A DNA stretch of 64,000 nt, from NCBI RefSeq assembly GCF_000016825.1, contig NC_009513.1:1011001-1075000 (forward strand), in the 5' to 3' direction. This document shows, in pieces, positions 53,864 to 63,636 of this stretch. Below the pieces are notes generated by a model. That model was given only the letters and a program-made list of their open reading frames with translations. It ran no database searches and was not told the origin of the DNA. Position numbers and translations under genes: made by a program. Positions within the stretch are counted from its first letter, which is position 1; every line of letters begins with the position of its first letter. This stretch comes from Limosilactobacillus reuteri subsp. reuteri. GTDB lineage: Bacteria > Bacillota > Bacilli > Lactobacillales > Lactobacillaceae.

Positions 53864-53906
53864 AATACTCAAAGTAGGTGTATTTCCTACCTTGAGTATT
53901 TTTTAT
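53864..53906 (+). terminator. Expression-platform terminator of the TPP riboswitch
   Basis: AATACTCAAAGTAGG pairs with CCTACCTTGAGTATT, then TTTTTATTT, 16 bases before the thiM start. Confidence 0.92.
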
Positions 53907-53922
53907 TTAAGGAGCTAATTTT

Positions 53923-54732
53923 ATGGTACAACGTCAAATTAACTGGTCACTAATCGATCGGGTTCGTGCTAAAAATCCGATTGTCCTTAACCTGGCCAAT
54001 TTAGTAACAATTGATAAAGTTGCCGATGCCGTTAGTGCTGTCGGAGCGTCGCCAATCATGTCTGTTGAACCTGCTGAAGCGGATGAAATGGTGATGCTAG
54101 CAAATGCCCTTTCTATCAATCTCGGAACGATTAATGAACATCAGGCAACACAAATTAGAACGGTTCTGCGAGCTGCCACGCCACTAAAGCCCCTCGTTTT
54201 AGATCCAGTAGCGGTAAGTGCGGTTCCATCCCGCTTAAAGTTTGCCCACTCATTGCTAAATGATTTTCATTTTGATGTTATTCGTGGTAACGCCAGTGAA
54301 ATTGCTGCTTTAGTAGAAGCTGACAATACTAGTCATGGAATCGACGCTGGTAAAGTTCCTAATCAGGTTCAAATTGCCGAAACGTGTGCTCGACGTTACC
54401 ATTCAATTGTAGTCTTGACTGGTGAAACTGACATAATAACTGATGGGCAAGTTGTCTATGAAAATCCCTTTTCTGCCGAGATGTTAACGATGAATGTGGG
54501 TAGTGGCGACATGCTTTCTAGTATCATCGCTGCATTTTTAGGGATTACTACTAATACTTGGGATGCATGTATTGTTGCAACGGTTTTGGTATCTGCTGCT
54601 GGAGTATTAGCTAACCGTTATTCAGTCGGACTCGGTTCGTGGCAAGTACAATTTTTTGACCAGCTTTCGATTATGGATACGAAAGCATTACTAGAATTCT
54701 TTGATGAAAGTGAGGAAGATTACCTTGATTAA
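53923..54732 (+). CDS. thiM: Hydroxyethylthiazole kinase
   Basis: 269 residues. ThiM features: PIVLNLANLVTIDKVADAVSAVGASPIMS with EADEM, and the kinase site LTGETDIITDG and NVGSGDMLSSI. Phosphorylates the thiazole alcohol in thiamine salvage. Start ATG after AAGGAGC, right behind the riboswitch terminator. Confidence 0.95.
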   Translation: MVQRQINWSLIDRVRAKNPIVLNLANLVTIDKVADAVSAVGASPIMSVEPAEADEMVMLANALSINLGTINEHQATQIRTVLRAATPLKPLVLDPVAVSAVPSRLKFAHSLLNDFHFDVIRGNASEIAALVEADNTSHGIDAGKVPNQVQIAETCARRYHSIVVLTGETDIITDGQVVYENPFSAEMLTMNVGSGDMLSSIIAAFLGITTNTWDACIVATVLVSAAGVLANRYSVGLGSWQVQFFDQLSIMDTKALLEFFDESEEDYLD

Positions 54733-55543
54733 TGATTATCCCCAGGCTCTAACAATTGCTGGAACTGATAGTGGCGGTGGTGCTGGTATTCCAGCAGATG
54801 TAAAGACGATGCAAATGCGCGGCGTATACTCAGCAATGGTAGTCGTAGCAGTCACTGCGCAAAATACATTAGGAGTGCAAGATGCCCTGCCAATGCCTGA
54901 AAAATTAATTGATGAGCAATTTGCTTCAATTGCTGATGATTTGAAAATCAGGGCTTGTAAAACGGGGATGCTGGCTGACCCTATCCGCGTAAGAGCAGTT
55001 GTCCGAAATTTAAAGAAATATGATTTAGGACCGCTTATTGTCGATCCGGTCATGGTAGCAAAAGGGGGCACAAAGTTACTTAGTGATGATGCAATTTCAA
55101 TTGTAAGGGATGAACTTATCCCCCTCGCCTCTCTGGTTACGCCAAACATTCCAGAAGCTTGTGAGTTGACGGGAATTGCAATAAGGGATAAAAATGATAT
55201 TAAAAAGGCTGCCCGCGAATTACAAGAGCGCGGAGCAAAAAATATTCTCATAAAAGGTGGCCATGCAGAATCTTCAGACAAGGCTGATGATTATATTTTA
55301 TTTGAAGATGGTAATGATATGTGGTTAACTGCGCCTCGTGTTAATACTAAAAATACTCATGGGACTGGTGATACAATTTCTGCATGTATTACTGCGGAAA
55401 TTGCTAAGGGTCACTCCATGGAACAGGCAATTATGATTGGGAAGACATATGTCGAAAAGACGATTAGTAAGGGTATTAATGTTGGTCATGGGCATGGGCC
55501 ACTTAATCACTGGGTTAAAATTGAAGGAGACGATCTAAAATGA
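54725..55543 (+). CDS. thiD: Hydroxymethylpyrimidine/phosphomethylpyrimidine kinase
   Basis: 272 residues. I choose TTG 54725, eight bases after GAGGA and in the usual family position; ATG at 54701 adds eight residues. Ends of the fold: [16 protein letters not shown] and [16 protein letters not shown]. Makes HMP-PP. Overlaps thiM by 8 bases. Confidence 0.94.
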
Positions 55544-56187
55544 TATTTGATCCAAAAATGTTACAAGTATACTTAGTTGGTGGAACACAAGATGTTCATA
55601 ATGACGTTGTTAAATTTCTCGAAAAAGTGGAGCTAGCAATGAAGAGTGGTATCACCGCCTTCCAATATCGAGAAAAAGGAAACTCGAAGTTACGGCCTAA
55701 TGAACGAGTAGACTTAGGACTAGAATTACGGACCTTATGTACGCACTATGGAATTCCATTGATTGTTGATGACGACTATGAATTGGCCCAGCAAATTAAC
55801 GCTGATGGGGTTCACGTTGGGCAAAATGATACTAAGATTGAACAGGTATCTGTCGCCGTAGGTCATCAGATGTTCATTGGCTACTCCTGTAATACACCAG
55901 AACAAGTTGAACGTGCTAATACAATGGACTTTATTGATTATATCGGTTGTGGTCCTGTTTTCCCTACAAAATCAAAGTCTGACGCCGATACTGCTATTGG
56001 GATCAATCGTCTTGAACGTTTAAACATGATCAGTGAGCGTCCTGTAGTTGCAATTGGGGGTATCGATGAAGAAAATATGAAAGTTGTTCACGACACTGGA
56101 GTTGCAGGTCTAGCTGTTATTTCCTTAGTCTTTGATAGCAAGGATCTTGTAGCAACTGTAAAGAAAATGAAGAATTTGTATAAATAA
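55540..56187 (+). CDS. thiE: Thiamine-phosphate synthase
   Basis: 215 residues, TIM barrel with [31 protein letters not shown] and GPVFPTKSK. Joins HMP-PP and thiazole phosphate. ATGA overlap with thiD. The operon has no thiC/thiG, so only salvage is encoded here. Confidence 0.95.
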
Positions 56188-56191
56188 AATA

Positions 56192-56234
56192 GCAAGGTTG
56201 AAAGTTGAAGGGATTTCTCTTTCAGCCTTGCCAT
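56192..56234. terminator. Bidirectional terminator between thiE and the ClC gene
   Basis: GCAAGGTTGAAAG pairs with CTTTCAGCCTTGC, followed by CATTTTATT. Confidence 0.85.
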
Positions 56235-56262
56235 TTTATTAGGTAATATTTTTTACTAAAGA

Positions 56263-57522
56263 TTATTTTGTCCTTGCTTTTGCTTCCTGCATCCATTTTG
56301 AAATTCCAATTGAAATTGCGACTCCAATCCCCAGGGGAAGAAAAGCTGTAAAGTTAAGGTGACAAACTTCAAATAACATAAATAATGCCATTAACGGTGC
56401 TTGTTGTGATGCTGCTAAAAATAATGAGGCCCCGATAACTGCACACTGCGTTAAAGTCACAATCGGGAAAAAGTGCATATAAGGAATACCGAGAAATACT
56501 CCAATAACTGCTCCAGCGGCAATCGATGGCGTCAGTGTTCCTCCATAGCCCCCACATTTGATTGTAAATAGGGTAACCACTACTTTAGCAACGAGGCCAA
56601 ACAAGAGCGCTCCTAGGACCTGGGAATTGACAGTGGTCGTATTCATAGCTAATTGAGCAAGTCCCCGCCCGTTCCCCATAATCTGCGGATAAAAGGCTGC
56701 AATTGCTCCTGCTGAGAATGATAAAAGTGGTAATTGCCAGAAAATATTTTTACCCGTTGCCCGTTTACTAGAAGCTGCTTTAACTCCTTGTTTAAACCAG
56801 GTTCCGGTTACTCCAAGGATTAAGCCTAATACAATTGCTAATGGAACGGATAGCAAAGAGAAATCACGGCTTCCGACAATATAATATGGTTCGAATCCTT
56901 TTAAAATTGAACCAATCATCGTTGCAATTACTGACATGATTAAGCTAACGGAAACTGAACGAGTATTAATGCGCCGGTATAAAATTTCTAAACAGAAAAC
57001 AGTTCCTGTAATAGGTGCAATATAGACCCCCGCGAAGCCAGCTCCAGCAGCAGCGGCGATTAATAAACGTTTATCTTCATCATTGATGTGCAACCATCGA
57101 TAAGAATCAAGCACTCGGGACCATTTCTGAGCGATAGCCGCCCCTGCTTCTCGTGGGGCTAATTCACGACCGATCGAGTTCCCAGTCCCTACAAAAAAGA
57201 TCTGGGTAACTACGTGAATAAATGTTTTTCTTAACGGCATCTCTTTACCATTTAGGGCATTTTTAATGCTAACTGGATGATAATGGCGCTGAAGAAAGTA
57301 CCAAATAATGGTAGCGATTATCCCCCCTATTAGCACCGAGACAAATCGATGAATAGGAAAAATATTAATATTAACCGGAATCTTATTTGTCTCGTTAAAA
57401 TTTAAAAAATAATGCTCTGTTAAATCTAGAATAGCGCTAAGGATCAATGAGCTAAACCCAACGACTATTCCAAGAACAACCGTTGCAATAGCTAATGAAA
57501 TGTTCTCTTGCGTTTCTTTCAT
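56263..57522 (-). CDS. ClC-family chloride channel/transporter
   Basis: 419 residues, about ten helices. The filter region reads GTGNSIGRELAPREAGA instead of the usual GREGP, with Glu residues in position for gating. Family members move Cl- or F- against protons. The changed filter means ion specificity is uncertain. ATG 57522 behind AGGAGAC. Confidence 0.82.
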   Translation of the reverse strand: MKETQENISLAIATVVLGIVVGFSSLILSAILDLTEHYFLNFNETNKIPVNINIFPIHRFVSVLIGGIIATIIWYFLQRHYHPVSIKNALNGKEMPLRKTFIHVVTQIFFVGTGNSIGRELAPREAGAAIAQKWSRVLDSYRWLHINDEDKRLLIAAAAGAGFAGVYIAPITGTVFCLEILYRRINTRSVSVSLIMSVIATMIGSILKGFEPYYIVGSRDFSLLSVPLAIVLGLILGVTGTWFKQGVKAASSKRATGKNIFWQLPLLSFSAGAIAAFYPQIMGNGRGLAQLAMNTTTVNSQVLGALLFGLVAKVVVTLFTIKCGGYGGTLTPSIAAGAVIGVFLGIPYMHFFPIVTLTQCAVIGASLFLAASQQAPLMALFMLFEVCHLNFTAFLPLGIGVAISIGISKWMQEAKARTK

Positions 57523-57608
57523 CTTTTCGTCTCCTATAAAAATAAATCACCTTCCAGTTTATCACGGATCAATGTAAAAAGATAACAGCAATCTTTTAAT
57601 ATGTTGGA

Positions 57609-57628
57609 TATTATGTAAACTAAAATAC
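57609..57628 (+). repeat. Dif-arm-like 20-nt repeat, copy B
   Basis: ATATTATGTAAACTAAAATA, identical to 40932-40951. A third, 16-nt copy lies inverted at 18165-18180. Confidence 0.6.
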
Positions 57629-57669
57629 GACCGAAGAATAAGCGCTAAACTTCTTTCTCGGTCGTATTT
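57622..57669 (-). terminator. Terminator of the GH31 gene
   Basis: AAATACGACCGA pairs with TCGGTCGTATTT across about 24 bases. Directly after the GH31 stop on the minus strand. Confidence 0.8.
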
Positions 57670-57679
57670 CTATCTCAGA

Positions 57680-59986
57680 CTATTGTTGGACATACGTCTG
57701 TGTTTGTGGATCAAATTCAAATGTCAATTTTTGATCATTTAATTCTACAAAGATCTTTCGATAATTTTTATCATAACCATTATGAAGCATATCTATTGTT
57801 GCTCCGTTTTGAGAAGCCTTGATTTGATAAAGGTTGTATTCACCGCCTTGGTAAGCAAAGTCAAGGCCATTATCTTGGTAATGAATATATGAGGCATGTT
57901 GTCCATATAAGCGGAAGGTCATTGTTTCATTAGGTTCATCACTAATATGACTTACTTCAGGGCCCCATGGAATAATCGTATTCTTTTTAACGAATAATGG
58001 TAACTTATCAATTGGCGTTTCGACTAAAATTGACCGCTTACCTGCATATTCAACACCGTTCCAAAAGTCAATCCACTCCCCTGCTGGCAAGTAGACTGCT
58101 CGCGTATTTTGGCCTTCTTGGACTACTGGAGCAACTAGTAATTCATCGCCAACCATATATTCATCGTTCATTGTCCGAACAGCAGGGTCTTGATCGTAGT
58201 TTAATACTAACGGACGCATTATTCCGAGCCCATTCTTTGTTTCCTTGTAACAAAGATCGTATAAGAATGGAATAAAACGATACCTTAACTTTAAGTACTT
58301 CCGGTAGATTGAAAGCGTTGGTTCACCGAATACCCAAGGTTCTTGTGCACGGGTTCCCATTGAAGCATGATTACGATAGAGAGGACTAAATAAGGCTGCC
58401 TCAATCCACCGTGTCAGCATTTCTGCCGTCGCATCTGCACCAAATCCACCAATATCAGTTCCAGCAAAGGTGAAGCCGCTCATTCCTAAATTACATAATT
58501 GAGGAATCATCATTTGTAAATGAGGCCACAAACTTTGATTATCCCCTGTCCAGACGGTTGAATACTTTTGCGTTCCCGCATAAGCCGCCCGGGTAATGAC
58601 ATAAGGTCGTTTATGGCTGTATTTCTTTAATCCATTGTAAGTAGCCTTTGCCATATTGTGTCCGTAAACATTATGCAATTTCTTATGGGTAGAAAGGTAT
58701 TTTCCATCACTAAAGACAATGTTGTCAGGAATTTCACCTTCAAATGATGCTGGTTCATTCATATCGTCCCAAATTCCAGCCGTTCCGGTATCAACAAGGT
58801 ATTTACAATTATCAGCCCACCATTGTTGTACCTCTTCTCGGCCAAAGTCAGGGAAAACAGCATCACCAGGCCAAACCTTATTAACATAAACAGTTCCATC
58901 AGGATTCTTAACAAAGTATCCTTTCTTAATTCCTTCTTTATAAATTTTATACTTTTTATCTTGCTTAACACCGGGGTCAATAATCGGCATTACTCTAAAT
59001 CCTTGGTCTCTCAACTTTGAAACAAATGCTTGAGGATCAGTAAACTTTTCTTTGTTCCAAGTAAATACTCGGTAACCATCCATATAGTCAATGTCAAAGT
59101 GGATCACGTCACAGGGAAGATCATTTTCTCGCAATTTAGTCGCAATCTCTTGAACTTTTTCAGGACTTACACTATACCCCCAACGTGATTGCTGATAACC
59201 TAGTACCCATTTTTGTGGCAATGGAACGCGCCCAGTAAGGTAAGTATAATTTGTAACAATATCCCTCAAGTGCGGGCCCCCGATAATGTAATAATCAAGA
59301 TTACCGGCAACTGCAGAATAAAAGTAGTAATTGACATTTTCTTTTCCTAAATCAAGATGACTACGATAAGGATTATCAAAGAAGAGACCGTATGGATGAC
59401 CATTCTTTAAACCTAACATAAAAGGAATAGACTTATAAAGCCGGGTAAAACTTTCTACTTGGGGTGCTGGATTATCAGTGTTCCAGTTATCGTATTCGTA
59501 GCCTCGTTTATTCAAGTACCCGGTTTTATCGCCAAGACCATATATCTGTTCATCAGTAGCTAAAGATTTAATTACCTCAAAATATGTCTTATCCTGGTCA
59601 CTTCCACCAGCAATATCGTGACCTTCTGCAGCAACTAATTTTGCATGAGCCTCATCTAATCCACGGTCAATTGGTGTTCGTTTGCCCTGATAATCAATAA
59701 TTAATGGATGACCATCTTTGTCATAAACATCTATTTTCTCATCGTCGTATATTTTTACAATTAACGCCGCCGTAGTTAATTCAAGATGGTCACCATGATC
59801 TAAGACAGTAAAGTTAGTTTTAATTGTTTTGTTGCCTTCAATAGCATATGATGCTCCTTTTTCACCGTGATCTTGAAATACCCGAATAATTTCAGGCGTA
59901 ATAACTGATAAAACAATTGAACTGTTTTGATAATTAATCGTAATCCTTTGATCAACAGTTGCGTATCCACGTAATTGGTTATTCAT
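57680..59986 (-). CDS. GH31 alpha-glucosidase
   Basis: 768 residues. Starts with a beta-sandwich N-domain, then a TIM barrel with IHFDIDYMDGYRVFTW, the nucleophile Asp in GIWDDMNEP (near residue 404) and later WTGDNQSLWPHL and GFTFAGTDIGGF (acid/base region). No signal peptide, so it is intracellular and should cleave maltose or isomalto-type oligosaccharides taken up first. A CcpA-like site lies before it. Confidence 0.93.
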   Translation of the reverse strand: MNNQLRGYATVDQRITINYQNSSIVLSVITPEIIRVFQDHGEKGASYAIEGNKTIKTNFTVLDHGDHLELTTAALIVKIYDDEKIDVYDKDGHPLIIDYQGKRTPIDRGLDEAHAKLVAAEGHDIAGGSDQDKTYFEVIKSLATDEQIYGLGDKTGYLNKRGYEYDNWNTDNPAPQVESFTRLYKSIPFMLGLKNGHPYGLFFDNPYRSHLDLGKENVNYYFYSAVAGNLDYYIIGGPHLRDIVTNYTYLTGRVPLPQKWVLGYQQSRWGYSVSPEKVQEIATKLRENDLPCDVIHFDIDYMDGYRVFTWNKEKFTDPQAFVSKLRDQGFRVMPIIDPGVKQDKKYKIYKEGIKKGYFVKNPDGTVYVNKVWPGDAVFPDFGREEVQQWWADNCKYLVDTGTAGIWDDMNEPASFEGEIPDNIVFSDGKYLSTHKKLHNVYGHNMAKATYNGLKKYSHKRPYVITRAAYAGTQKYSTVWTGDNQSLWPHLQMMIPQLCNLGMSGFTFAGTDIGGFGADATAEMLTRWIEAALFSPLYRNHASMGTRAQEPWVFGEPTLSIYRKYLKLRYRFIPFLYDLCYKETKNGLGIMRPLVLNYDQDPAVRTMNDEYMVGDELLVAPVVQEGQNTRAVYLPAGEWIDFWNGVEYAGKRSILVETPIDKLPLFVKKNTIIPWGPEVSHISDEPNETMTFRLYGQHASYIHYQDNGLDFAYQGGEYNLYQIKASQNGATIDMLHNGYDKNYRKIFVELNDQKLTFEFDPQTQTYVQQ

Positions 59987-60037
59987 TAATGTCGCCCTTC
60001 CTCTTTTTTACTTTTATTGTATCGCATTTATTTTAAA

Positions 60038-60051
60038 TGTAAACGTTTTCG
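60038..60051. promoter_or_regulatory. Candidate cre (CcpA) site upstream of the GH31 gene
   Basis: TGTAAACGTTTTCG matches the cre consensus TGWAANCGNTNWCA except for the last base. Position 52 bases before the GH31 start is usual. Confidence 0.55.
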
Positions 60052-60097
60052 TGAAGGGGGAAATAACTTTTTAAGAATAAATAGGATATAATTAAAT

Positions 60098-60772
60098 GTG
60101 ATAACGAAAATGAATGAGGCTTATAAAATAATGCATAAAAAAGCACAAATTGGATTCGGATTCTTTTGTTGGATTTTATTCGGAATATTACTCTTCAATG
60201 TTTTAACTAAATCTCTATTTATTCGTTCAATCGATACAAGTGGTTTTGCGCTGACTGCTCCAGTATCTAAAGTCAAAACCACTATCTTAACTGAATTGAC
60301 TTTTATGGGTGACCCAGTTACAGTTGGAATTATAACAATCGGCTTAATGCTTCTATTATGGCGGCGCGGAAGGGCAACCGATAGCGTCTGGTATGGCATG
60401 TTACAATTTATTGGTTACTGTTTAGTTATCTTCATCAAGTATAGCGTTACTCGTCTTCGTCCCTCCTTTCGGTTAATTGATGTTAGTGGATATAGTTTCC
60501 CAAGTGGACATACCTTTTCAACTGCTATTTTCACTTTTACGATCCTAGCTCTCCTTTTACCCTATTGTAAAGTTAAGTGGCAGAAAGTAATCTTAGCAAT
60601 CGTCGGCGCTCTATGGATCATTATTATTATGTATTCGCGAGTTTATTTACGAGCTCATTTTACTTCCGATGTGATCGGGGCCTTTTTATTAGCTAGTGGA
60701 TGGTGGTCATTAGCTAATAGTCAGCGCGCTATTTTCTTTCATTGGCTACAAAAGCCAGTTAATAAAGTCTAA
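60098..60772 (+). CDS. PAP2-family membrane phosphatase
   Basis: 224 residues from GTG 60098, behind AGGATAT. Six helices and the three PAP2 signatures: KYSVTRLRPS, PSGHTFS and SRVYLRAHFTSD. Acts on lipid phosphates such as phosphatidate or undecaprenyl pyrophosphate at the membrane. Single gene with its own terminator. Confidence 0.9.
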   Translation: MITKMNEAYKIMHKKAQIGFGFFCWILFGILLFNVLTKSLFIRSIDTSGFALTAPVSKVKTTILTELTFMGDPVTVGIITIGLMLLLWRRGRATDSVWYGMLQFIGYCLVIFIKYSVTRLRPSFRLIDVSGYSFPSGHTFSTAIFTFTILALLLPYCKVKWQKVILAIVGALWIIIIMYSRVYLRAHFTSDVIGAFLLASGWWSLANSQRAIFFHWLQKPVNKV

Positions 60773-60777
60773 TTATC

Positions 60778-60824
60778 AAAACACCAAACTATAATCGATA
60801 TAAAAGTTATAGTTTGGTGTTTTA
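60778..60824 (+). terminator. Terminator after the PAP2 gene
   Basis: AAAACACCAAACTATAA pairs with TTATAGTTTGGTGTTTT. Confidence 0.9.
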
Positions 60825-60944
60825 CTTTAATTGAAATAAATTTTAATTTTCAAATATTCGTAAGCAGTCCATATTGACACGTCTAGCCATCAAAAACTTA
60901 GTCTTCTATACTAAAAGCAATCTTAGTACAGGAGGCTTTTTCTT

Positions 60945-61133
60945 ATGGAAGGAAAACACGATATTGTATCACCAATTTTTAAGCCCAAGAATTCAGTTGT
61001 TAATAAGGATGAATTTATTCCTCGGCCAGCCGCAAAACTACAAGTTGATAACATTGAATTAACGATCTTTAAGGGAGCTAATCTCAGTCTTGCGACTGAT
61101 ATAGCTAAAGTGGTTATTCGTTATGCTCATTAA
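60945..61133 (+). CDS. IS66 small accessory protein (Orf1-like), copy 2
   Basis: 62 residues, second half (IELTIFKGANLSLATDIAKVVIRYAH) matches the product of 49153-49340. Overlaps TnpB by 11 bases. Confidence 0.7.
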   Translation: MEGKHDIVSPIFKPKNSVVNKDEFIPRPAAKLQVDNIELTIFKGANLSLATDIAKVVIRYAH

Positions 61134-61479
61134 TTGGCAGACACCGGAGCATGTTTACCTTGTTTGCGGTAAAACAGACCTCCGTAAAGGAATTGACGGT
61201 TTAGCGATGGTAGTTGCGGAGAACTTTGGACTGGAGTTATATAATAATTCGCTTTTTTTATTTTGTGGTAGTCGCAACGATCGGTTCAAAGCCCTTTATT
61301 GGGATGACGAAGGCTTCATTCTGCTATATAAAAGATATGAGAATGGGAGTTTAAGATGGCCTAAGAACAAAAGTGAAGTTAAAGAACTAAAGCCAGCGCA
61401 ACTAAATGCCTTATTTACAGGTCTATCCCCATTCCCCGAGCGAAGCATTCATAAAATTAAACCAGGAAGTTTATATTAA
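61123..61479 (+). CDS. tnpB: IS66 Orf2 accessory protein TnpB, copy 2
   Basis: 118 residues, VYLVCGKTDLRKGIDGL and FCGSRNDRFKALYWDDEGF. Same family as 49330-49686. Confidence 0.92.
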   Translation: MLINWQTPEHVYLVCGKTDLRKGIDGLAMVVAENFGLELYNNSLFLFCGSRNDRFKALYWDDEGFILLYKRYENGSLRWPKNKSEVKELKPAQLNALFTGLSPFPERSIHKIKPGSLY

Positions 61480-61545
61480 GCTCTTTTTAAACTGTTTTGG
61501 CTCTGATATAATAACAAAAGTTTATTAGATCGGAGGTGACGTACA

Positions 61546-63075
61546 ATGACTGAATCATTAAAGAAACAAAACGAAGCACTACGTGCGCAGTTGAAGAAAG
61601 CGCAAGAACAACTTGAACGACAAGCAGCTACGATTAAGCAACTGCAGGAAATAATTTTTGGAAAAAAAACTGAAGTTTTAGAGCAGGTAGCTGATGGACA
61701 ACTATCACTATTTGATCCAGTTGATGATCTGAACTTGGATCAAGAGATTACTGAAGTAGTTAAAACAACTACGACTAAGGTCGTACGTCATCGACCAGCA
61801 AAGAAGCAACTAACTCGTCAAGAGTTTTTAGACCAACTTCCTCAAGTCGAGGAAGTTGTTTCTTTAAAAACGACTGCCTGTCCAGATTGTCAGCACAAAA
61901 TGGCTCATATTGGAAAACGATTGGCACGACGGGAAGCTAGACTAAAAGAGCCCGAATTGTATTGTGCCAACTTATATGAGGAAAGCTATAAGTGTAAACA
62001 CTGTAGTCAAGATGAAAATGATAAATTGGTAACTAGTAAGGCGCCCATGGCTTTATTACCACATAGTTACTTTTCAAGCAGTACTATGGCATTCATCGCC
62101 TATTTAAAATTTAATCTGGCGTTGCCTTTCCATCGGCAAGAAGGTTTTGTACAAGGGCTGGGATTACCTGTTAGTGCCAAGCAAATGGCCTCGAATATTA
62201 TTAAAGTTAGTCAAACGTACTTAGAGCCGTTGTATCAGTATTTAAGCAATATAATTAGACAAGAACCAGTCATTCATATGGATGAAACACCTTTTAAAGT
62301 CGTTGATAGTCCTAAATCCCAAGACTATTTCTGGGTAACGCGGACAACGAAAGAGTTTGCCCAACATCCGGTTGTAGTCTTTCATCATGCCAATACGCGT
62401 TCTGGTAGAATCATTGGACAAATAGTCGGTAATAATTATCCGGGTATTATCATGTGCGATGGGTATAAAGGGTATAGTAATCAACTCTATCCGCAAGCAA
62501 AATTTGGTTCGTGCTTAGTGCATATTCGGCGAGAGTTTGTCAAACTGGTTAAGGCACTTCCCAAAACAATGAAGGCGTCCAAAGCGCAACAAGCAATAAC
62601 TCTTCTTAGTCAGGTTTTCCATTCGGAAAACCAGTTGAGTTATCAAACGGCTAATGAGAAGTTAGTGCAACGGCAAATCCATGTCAAACCGCTAATGGAT
62701 AAATTTTACAATTACATTAGCCAGATTAGCCAGCCGATTGGACAGTTGCGTAAGGCAATTCAGAACGCCATCCAGTTAAAATCACGAGTGTATCGTGTAT
62801 TTGAAAATGGACAATTACCGTTAAGCAACAATTCAGTTGAGCAAAGTATTCGGCCATCAACACTAATTCGAAAGAATTGTCTATTCGCAAAAACCGAAGA
62901 AGGTGCCAAGGCGAACGCCGTCTACTATAGCTTAGTAGAAACAGCTAAACTAAACCAGCTTAACGTCCAGCGGTACTTAAAATACTTGTTTGATCACCTA
63001 CCAGAGAGCAATTGTCAAGATCTGGCAGCTTTTTTGCCGTGGTCAAAAAGCGTACAAGAAGAATGTCACGAATAG
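61546..63075 (+). CDS. tnpC: IS66 transposase TnpC, copy 2
   Basis: 509 residues, coiled-coil N-terminus, CPDC and CKHC zinc-type pairs, HMDETPFKV, MCDGYKGY and NNSVEQSIRPSTLIRKNCLF. GGAGGTG precedes the ATG. Intact. Confidence 0.93.
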   Translation: MTESLKKQNEALRAQLKKAQEQLERQAATIKQLQEIIFGKKTEVLEQVADGQLSLFDPVDDLNLDQEITEVVKTTTTKVVRHRPAKKQLTRQEFLDQLPQVEEVVSLKTTACPDCQHKMAHIGKRLARREARLKEPELYCANLYEESYKCKHCSQDENDKLVTSKAPMALLPHSYFSSSTMAFIAYLKFNLALPFHRQEGFVQGLGLPVSAKQMASNIIKVSQTYLEPLYQYLSNIIRQEPVIHMDETPFKVVDSPKSQDYFWVTRTTKEFAQHPVVVFHHANTRSGRIIGQIVGNNYPGIIMCDGYKGYSNQLYPQAKFGSCLVHIRREFVKLVKALPKTMKASKAQQAITLLSQVFHSENQLSYQTANEKLVQRQIHVKPLMDKFYNYISQISQPIGQLRKAIQNAIQLKSRVYRVFENGQLPLSNNSVEQSIRPSTLIRKNCLFAKTEEGAKANAVYYSLVETAKLNQLNVQRYLKYLFDHLPESNCQDLAAFLPWSKSVQEECHE

Positions 63076-63171
63076 AAAATCCCCGTGAAGCCATCAAGGA
63101 CGATTCTACGGGGATTTTTTGTCTGTCAATAATGTGTCAATATGGACTGCTTACAAATATTCGATAAAAAT

Positions 63172-63377
63172 AGTTAATTCGACTTCATTTACATTGATTT
63201 TTACGGCACGGCTCTGCCGTAAAAGCATGCTTCTTAAAATCACTTGCTTTATTTTTGAAAACCAGAATAATAATTTCATTTTGTTCTGTCATACATAAAA
63301 ATCTCTTTACTGATGATAATCTCAGTATAGGAGATCAGGAGGAGCTAGGGCTAGACGTACTGTTATTGACTGCTTAC
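63172..63377 (-). mobile_element. IS66 left-end fragment
   Basis: About 206 bases resemble the left end of copy 1 (49068-49275), in reverse orientation, including the terminal repeat (ending GACTGCTTAC at 63377) and the first 40 or so codons of the small ORF. It is cut off abruptly, so it is an inactive relic between IS66 copy 2 and the rRNA genes. Confidence 0.85.
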
Positions 63378-63387
63378 TGATAAGCTT

Positions 63388-63434
63388 ACTAAAAAAAGAT
63401 ATACACTGTATTAAACAATGCATACCCTTTTTTA
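63388..63434 (-). terminator. Terminator of the rRNA operon
   Basis: On the minus strand GGTATGCATTG pairs with CAGTGTATATC (some G-U), followed by TTTTTTT. Confidence 0.8.
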
Positions 63435-63437
63435 TAT

Positions 63438-63555
63438 TGCGCGGCAACGTCCTATCCTCGCAGGGAGCGATCCCCCAACTACTTTCGGCGTGTTGAAGCT
63501 TAACTTCTGTGTTCGGCATGGGAACAGGTGTATCCTTCAAGCCATCATCACCACA
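63438..63555 (-). rRNA. rrf: 5S ribosomal RNA
   Basis: 118 bases on the minus strand; TGTGGTGATGATGGC at the 5' end and GTTGCCGCGCA at the 3' end, with conserved CCGAACACAGAAGTTAAGC. Behind it lies the operon terminator. Confidence 0.96.
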
Positions 63556-63636
63556 CTCTTTGTCCCTTCGGACGAGAGCTTGTGCTCTCAAAACTAAATC
63601 CTATCTATTCTCTTCCAATAAACCTTACCGCTCCTT

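Larger units (their letters stand above)
60860..63154 (+). mobile_element. IS66-family insertion sequence, copy 2, with 8-bp target duplication
   Basis: Terminal repeats GTAAGCAGTCCATATTGACA and complement. Flanked by AAATATTC at 60852-60859 and 63155-63162. Same gene order as copy 1 but clearly diverged in sequence, so a separate arrival. Confidence 0.95.

Noticed and set aside
54736..55281. 181-codon minus-strand ORF over thiD
   Set aside because: Lies fully inside thiD, whose motifs are clear; Ser/Pro-rich antisense composition.
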